From Lachnospiraceae bacterium (GTDB taxonomy: Bacteria; Bacillota; Clostridia; Lachnospirales; Lachnospiraceae), in the NCBI GenBank assembly GCA_017542245.1, contig JAFXXN010000104.1:1-36849 (forward strand): a stretch of DNA of 36,849 nt, written 5' to 3'. A program made the translations under genes and the position numbers. The notes below the pieces were generated by a model. It worked only from the letters and a program-made list of their open reading frames with translations. It did not search any database and was not told where the DNA came from. Every line of letters starts with the position of its first letter. Position 1 is the stretch's first letter. This document shows, one piece after another, positions 32,437 through 36,849 of this stretch.

Positions 32437-34167
32437 TTATTCAATCCTGACTCCGAATATTTTCTCACTTCGGGTTGCAAGAATAAGATGATTACCGTAC
32501 AGAGCAGGAGTTGCTTCTATTCCCGAACCGAAATTAAGCTTATCTATAATGTTTCCTGTTTTTGCATCTATAAGCAGCAGATCACCGTTCTGGCACCCCT
32601 GGATAAGGTAGCTTTTTCCTTCTTCGGAAGTAAAGAATATCGTCGAACTCCAGGAATACATATCAACATGGGTCTGCCATACCTCATTTCCCGTTGCCTT
32701 ATCAAGAGCGACTATGTAACCGCCTTCAAGTTCAGGAGTTTTGGATACCGAATAAAAGATATAATCCGATACCTGTCCCGTACCGGGAACGCCTGTAGAA
32801 AGTACTCCTCCGGCATATCCTTTTACAGTATGTACCTCATAAGGCTTTTTCCAGATGATCTCTCCGGTTATAGCATTAAACTTATAAATTGCTGCTGTAC
32901 CCATGTTATGTGAATTATATCCGTATTTAAGGGTAGTCGCAACATAAAGATAATGATTACCGCCGTCAGTCTCAAATATCAGTGAAGAATTTATATCCTC
33001 ACTTATGTCGTTGATCCAGACCATTTTCATAGTATTTAGATCGAGACAATAAACAGAGCCTCCGTTATCACCGATAAACAAATATCCGTTCCATACTGAA
33101 GCACTGCACTCACTTCCCCAGAGAGTTCCGCCTTCACTGTACTTTTCAGGGATATCGAATGAAAATTTCACGGAATCCGAAGGCGAGATGCTCAGTTTTC
33201 CCGTTTCTTCATCATATATGGTATTAAGTTTCAAAGTATATATCACACCGTTTTCTCCGGGATATATAAGAGTATCCGAATTAGGATCTATTATCGGTGA
33301 ACTGTCATATGCATGCCATATACGAGGTGCAAATTCATCATTAAATCCACCCTCGTAAAGAAGGCTTCCGTCAATCAGGCTGTAAATGTAAAAACGCTGC
33401 GATACATTTTCTCCGAAAGGTCCTGTCTGAGCGTCACCGCTGCCGCAAAAAAGAAGGGGGGTTTTGCCGTCTGGATAAAGCGAGGCCGTTCCCTTAAAAG
33501 TCATTCCCACATGGATAGCCGGTCTTGTTTCCTCTCCGGTCTCAGCATCAAGGAAATGAATGCTTCCGTCCATTCCGGGATATATAACCTCTATCAGACC
33601 TTCCTTGGCCTTTGCCGCATCAGTCATATTCATGTTGGCCCGTGTCTTTCCCGACCATTTTGCGATCAGCGGCTGCCCGGTCCAGCCGTTTCCGGACCAA
33701 TAGTCAACACCGTTGCTCTTTAGTATCTTTCCGGTATTATAACTCCATTTTTGGGTAAACTTCTCCTTCGTTACCTGAGTAGTTCCCGCAGAAGATTTAG
33801 ATCTTGAGTAATTTCCCCTAAAGGTAATGAGTCCCGGAGCTTCCGAAATGCTTTTTAAAACTTCATCCGTAAACTCTATCCTGTCTTTTCTTTCATAGGA
33901 ATCTACTTCTTGTCCGTCAACCTCTATCTTCTGAATAACTCCTTTTAGATCAGGATCGGTGTTTTCGGTGGGTTTTGCCTTCGTATCATCGGCTCTGGTC
34001 ATATTCGACTTGGTTGTCTCAGTCTGAAGGCTCCCCTTTGTATTATGAAGATAATTATAAAAATACTTCGGATTTCCTACTTTTACCAGCAGTTTAAATC
34101 CTATAAATAATATTATCAGAACTGCCACGATCAACGCAGCAATGATAATGTTCCTCTTTTTTATCAT
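32437..34167 (-). CDS. Membrane-anchored PQQ-type beta-propeller protein
   Basis: 576 residues. One N-terminal membrane helix (about 7-27) and a Thr/Lys-rich stalk lead to a PQQ-like beta-propeller (about 100-576). Repeats are recognisable as GSIHFLDAETGEE, GSVYCLDLNTMKMVW, AIYKFNAITGEIIWKKP, GYIVALDKATGNEVWQT and GDLLLIDAKTGNIID. The domain faces outside. No catalytic PQQ-dehydrogenase residues could be recognised, so it is more likely a scaffold or ligand-binding protein. GAGG is 6 nt before the ATG. It lies 46 bp after radA and 12 bp before the substrate-binding-like gene, suggesting an extracytoplasmic complex. Confidence 0.85.
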   Translation of the reverse strand: MIKKRNIIIAALIVAVLIILFIGFKLLVKVGNPKYFYNYLHNTKGSLQTETTKSNMTRADDTKAKPTENTDPDLKGVIQKIEVDGQEVDSYERKDRIEFTDEVLKSISEAPGLITFRGNYSRSKSSAGTTQVTKEKFTQKWSYNTGKILKSNGVDYWSGNGWTGQPLIAKWSGKTRANMNMTDAAKAKEGLIEVIYPGMDGSIHFLDAETGEETRPAIHVGMTFKGTASLYPDGKTPLLFCGSGDAQTGPFGENVSQRFYIYSLIDGSLLYEGGFNDEFAPRIWHAYDSSPIIDPNSDTLIYPGENGVIYTLKLNTIYDEETGKLSISPSDSVKFSFDIPEKYSEGGTLWGSECSASVWNGYLFIGDNGGSVYCLDLNTMKMVWINDISEDINSSLIFETDGGNHYLYVATTLKYGYNSHNMGTAAIYKFNAITGEIIWKKPYEVHTVKGYAGGVLSTGVPGTGQVSDYIFYSVSKTPELEGGYIVALDKATGNEVWQTHVDMYSWSSTIFFTSEEGKSYLIQGCQNGDLLLIDAKTGNIIDKLNFGSGIEATPALYGNHLILATRSEKIFGVRIE

Positions 34168-34213
34168 AATGTCCTCGTATGAGTTTTTCTTTCCCGGATA
34201 ATAATCTCTAAGG

Positions 34214-35575
34214 TTATAACAAACGCATCAATTCAGTAACGTGACCTACTCCCGTAAGCTTTAGTCCACAGTCCTTTACAGCCTTTAAGTTCACTTTCGG
34301 AAGAATAATGTGTTCAAATCCTAGCTGCTTTGCTTCTGCCGCTCTCTGTTCCGACTGAGAAACTCCTCTTATCTCTCCGGTAAGTCCGACTTCGCCGAAG
34401 CATATTGTCTTTTCACCCAATGGTTTATTGGTATAACTTGAAAGTATGGCCATAACTATAGCCAGATCCAAAGCCGGTTCATTAACTTTCATTCCTCCGG
34501 CCACATTTACATAGGCGTCACAGAAAGAAAGCTTTAACCCCATCTTTTTTTCGAGTACCGCCATAAGAAGATTCACTCTGTTAAAATCTATTCCCACAGC
34601 AGTACGTCTGGGGATATTGAGTGCCGTCTGACAGCAAAGCGCCTGTATCTCGAGCATTATCGGACGGGTTCCTTCTATGGTAGCGGTTATCACCGATCCC
34701 GGTTCTCCGATCGGGGTTCCTGCAAGCATATATTCCGAAGGATTTTTTACTTCCCTCAGTCCATCCTGCCTCATTTCAAAAACACCGACCTCGTTGGTCG
34801 AACCAAATCTGTTCTTTACCGCACGGAGAACCCTGTAATCCGATGAGTTATCCCCTTCAAAATACAGCACCGTATCTACCATATGCTCTAATACTCTCGG
34901 CCCCGCCACTACACCTTCCTTAGTTACATGTCCGACTATAAATACAGTTACTCCGTAACCTTTGGCAAGTCTTAAAAGTGACCCTGTAGTCTCTCTGACC
35001 TGGCTGACACTTCCCGGTGAAGCGGCTATGTCCTCCCTGAACATGGTCTGTATCGAATCTATGACTATCACCCTGGGTCTTTTTTCTATTACTATCTCTT
35101 CTATGTTATCCAGACTGTTCTCGGAAAGAAGTTCAAGATCTCCGTCAAATTTTCCCAGCCTGTCGGCTCTCATCTTTATCTGCCGTACGCTTTCCTCTCC
35201 GGAAATATAAAGGACATCCACCTTCATCCCGATAAGTATACGGCATACCTGAAGCAGAAGGGTTGACTTTCCGATACCCGGATCACCGCCTACAAGCACA
35301 AGTGACGAATCAACTATCCCGCCGCCCAAAACGCGGTCAAACTCTTCTATGCCCGTAACAATCCTGATATCTTCATGAGTCTTGATCTCGGATAACTTTT
35401 CCGGAACCGCTTTGACTCTGTTTCCCGCTGCCGGCAGTTTTATTCCTTTCGCCTTCGGAGCCACAGGTTCTTCAACCATGCTGTCCCAAGCTTTACATGA
35501 CGGGCATTGTCCTACCCATTTTGCCGATTCGGCACCGCATTCCTTACAAAAAAAAACGCTTTTTGCCTTTGCCAT
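34214..35575 (-). CDS. radA: DNA repair protein RadA (Sms)
   Basis: 453-residue RecA-like ATPase that processes recombination intermediates by driving branch migration. The N-terminal zinc finger is C10-x2-C13 and C24-x2-C27. Walker A is GGDPGIGKST (96-105). The RadA-specific KNRFGST motif follows, as does a Lon-protease-like C-terminal domain without an active site. Length is typical. AGGAAGGA precedes the ATG by about 7 nt. The upstream 110 bp hold a GGCTGC/GCAGCT hairpin near 35625-35650 without a T-run. Confidence 0.97.
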   Translation of the reverse strand: MAKAKSVFFCKECGAESAKWVGQCPSCKAWDSMVEEPVAPKAKGIKLPAAGNRVKAVPEKLSEIKTHEDIRIVTGIEEFDRVLGGGIVDSSLVLVGGDPGIGKSTLLLQVCRILIGMKVDVLYISGEESVRQIKMRADRLGKFDGDLELLSENSLDNIEEIVIEKRPRVIVIDSIQTMFREDIAASPGSVSQVRETTGSLLRLAKGYGVTVFIVGHVTKEGVVAGPRVLEHMVDTVLYFEGDNSSDYRVLRAVKNRFGSTNEVGVFEMRQDGLREVKNPSEYMLAGTPIGEPGSVITATIEGTRPIMLEIQALCCQTALNIPRRTAVGIDFNRVNLLMAVLEKKMGLKLSFCDAYVNVAGGMKVNEPALDLAIVMAILSSYTNKPLGEKTICFGEVGLTGEIRGVSQSEQRAAEAKQLGFEHIILPKVNLKAVKDCGLKLTGVGHVTELMRLL

Positions 35576-35685
35576 CCGTAGTCCTTCCTGTTCAAATAAA
35601 TACTGTTCTTATAAACATAGCTATAGCCATGCAGCTGCTTTTAACGGCAGCCACACGGCCTTAATCGCTTAAATATTCAGTTAAA

Positions 35686-36099
35686 TTACTTCGCGGATAT
35701 CTTTACTTCACGCTTTGTTTCCTCATTGGTTTCAACGCTGAATGTAAGTTTTCCGCCCAGATTAGTCTTAATCACTCCCAGGCTTCCACCGTCCACGGAT
35801 ACTTCATATTCTTTCTCGGCCTCAAGTTCTAAGGTTATCTGTGCATCACCCTTACCTGTGACCTTAAAGTTTATTTCTTTGTCGGTAACTCTTAAACCGA
35901 ACACTGAAGTTCCGGGAACCGATTCGTAAACAAATGCTCCGTTTTTTTCAAGTCTTGTAATCTCATAGAAAGACTTAACCTTATACAGGTCACCTTCATG
36001 TTTGAAGTCTGACTTCTTCTGTTTTTCCTTCTGTGAAAAATCCCCAAAACTGAGTGTCCCATCCTGCTCGCCCTGAATTAAAGACTTTACGACTTCCAT
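35686..36099 (-). CDS. Small conserved Lachnospiraceae protein, function unknown
   Basis: 137 residues, soluble, beta-rich, no signal peptide, no cysteine. The start (VKSLIQGEQDGTLSFGDF) and the centre (YEITRLEKNGAFVYESVPGTSVFGL) look like a protein family common in Lachnospiraceae that some annotations label endosialidase. Nothing here supports a glycosidase: there are no catalytic motifs and the size is far too small. The C-terminal half (about 70-137) is a likely single beta-sandwich. AGGAGG stands 5 nt before the ATG. It lies between clpC and radA; a weak promoter (TTTAGT-N16-TATATT) may lie in the 149-bp gap before it, and the leader holds GAAGAT-TATT-ATCTTC. Confidence 0.75.
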   Translation of the reverse strand: MEVVKSLIQGEQDGTLSFGDFSQKEKQKKSDFKHEGDLYKVKSFYEITRLEKNGAFVYESVPGTSVFGLRVTDKEINFKVTGKGDAQITLELEAEKEYEVSVDGGSLGVIKTNLGGKLTFSVETNEETKREVKISAK

Positions 36100-36248
36100 A
36101 ATTTCCTCCTGAAATCACTATTAACGGCTATGAAGATAATAATCTTCCGCCACGTCTGCTCTGTGAGGAGTTTATCCGTTATTTCATCCTCAAATATACT
36201 ATAGCAGAAAAATCACTAAATTTCTACCCAAATTTTTATAAAATATTT

Positions 36249-36849
36249 TTATTTCTGTTTCTTTCCGGCTCTGCGCTTAAAAGTAGTGTTTTTTGTATTT
36301 TCATCATATCCTATGGTTACCGTATCGCCCTCTTTAATGGTTCCCATAAGTATTTCTTCGCTCATACGGTCTTCCACTTCGTTTTGGATGGCACGCCTTA
36401 AAGGTCTTGCACCGTATTTTTCATCAAATCCCTTTTCTGCTATATGCTTTACGAATTCTTCCGTACACTTCAGTTTAATCCCAAGTTCTTCAAGTGCACG
36501 TTTAGCTATCCTTCCAAACATAATTGAAACAATCTCTTTTATGTTTTCACGGGTAAGTGAATGGAATACGATAATCTCATCTATTCTGTTTAAGAATTCC
36601 GGTTTGAATATGCGTCTCACTTCCTCCATAACGCCGTCTTTCATGCGGTTATAATCTGCTTTTGCGTCATTTTCGCTTGAAAAACCCAATGTTTTGGGGG
36701 ATATGATATTCTGCGCTCCGGCATTTGATGTCATGATGATGATTGTGTTCTTGAAGCTGACCTTTCTTCCCTGCGCATCAGTTATATGCCCGTCATCAAG
36801 CACCTGCAGAAGTATATTGAAAACATCCGGATGCGCCTTCTCTATCTCA
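36249..36849 (-). CDS. clpC: ATP-dependent Clp protease ATP-binding subunit ClpC, 3' part
   Basis: The C-terminal 199 or so residues of a ClpC-type AAA+ unfoldase; the gene continues past the right edge. The reading frame opens at the edge with the D2 Walker B region (EIEKAHPDVFNILLQVLDDG). It continues with sensor 1 (IIIMTSNAGA), the arginine finger region (FKPEFLNRIDEIIVFH), and the D2-small domain with sensor 2 (YGARPLRRAIQ). It ends in a basic tail (KRRAGKKQK). ClpC works with ClpP in regulated proteolysis. No strong terminator was seen after the stop; AAATTT-GGGTAG-AAATTT is a weak candidate at about 36217-36235. Confidence 0.93.
   Translation of the reverse strand, partial: EIEKAHPDVFNILLQVLDDGHITDAQGRKVSFKNTIIIMTSNAGAQNIISPKTLGFSSENDAKADYNRMKDGVMEEVRRIFKPEFLNRIDEIIVFHSLTRENIKEIVSIMFGRIAKRALEELGIKLKCTEEFVKHIAEKGFDEKYGARPLRRAIQNEVEDRMSEEILMGTIKEGDTVTIGYDENTKNTTFKRRAGKKQK

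Noticed and set aside
1-36849. CRISPR arrays, tRNA genes, prophage or toxin-antitoxin pairs
   Set aside because: No evenly spaced repeats, no cloverleaf sequences, no phage or toxin motifs were found on either strand.

Overview
The window looks like a chromosomal segment of a low-GC Gram-positive anaerobe of the class Clostridia, most likely a Lachnospiraceae member of the Butyrivibrio/Roseburia type. This is inferred from the type-A RNase P RNA, a dgt-dnaG-rpoD-trmK macromolecular-synthesis cluster, a LoaP antiterminator, a TGS-domain nucleoside kinase, lipoprotein and Gram-positive signal peptides, and strong AGGAGG-type ribosome binding sites. All but one of the genes lie on the minus strand, so the text below runs from low to high coordinate but transcription runs the other way.

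Layout. (1) 134-2150: surE and a NUDIX hydrolase fused to a PD-(D/E)XK/sce7726-like nuclease domain. (2) 2313-5190: a very strongly codon-biased 899-residue secreted protein with its own promoter and terminator. (3) 5324-7895: thrC and a secreted SleB-like cell-wall hydrolase, each with a clear sigma-A promoter. (4) 7914-9350: an unusual protein with two AP2 domains flanking a degenerate HNH module, just downstream of the RNase P RNA gene rnpB. (5) 9368-19498: a TGS/uridine-kinase-like kinase, trmK, rpoD, dnaG, dgt, queH, hisC, a second aminotransferase and a small membrane protein, all co-directional and closely spaced behind a consensus promoter at 19470-19498. (6) 19512-22648: a sugar module, a PfkB kinase and a GH31 glycosidase, separated by a long inverted repeat. 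(7) 22787-25126: metallophosphoesterase, OmpR-type response regulator and short-loop histidine kinase. (8) 25353-26156: the only plus-strand gene, an alpha/beta hydrolase, ending at a bidirectional terminator. (9) 26195-29515: a cell-surface cluster of LoaP (last gene), a Cthe_2159-type beta-helix lipoprotein, a DUF4956 membrane protein and a VTC-domain protein. (10) 29616-34167: cdd, deoC, an amino-acid-type ABC permease, a substrate-binding protein whose two lobes appear in swapped order, and a membrane-anchored PQQ-type beta-propeller. (11) 34214-36849: radA, a small conserved protein, and the 3' part of clpC running off the window.

The most interesting signals are: the rnpB-linked AP2-HNH-AP2 protein; the VTC/DUF4956/Cthe_2159/LoaP cluster; the apparently circularly permuted substrate-binding protein next to a permease with no ATPase; the NUDIX-nuclease fusion; a three-copy dispersed hairpin repeat (11053-11105, 22715-22783, 25148-25195) that sits in the leader of three genes in the same orientation; and an 11+7-bp inverted repeat in the PfkB kinase leader. 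No tRNA, CRISPR array, prophage or complete insertion sequence was seen.

All functional assignments are by reading motifs; no database search was possible. Several start codons were moved inward from the longest reading frame on the basis of Shine-Dalgarno spacing, and this is stated in each entry.
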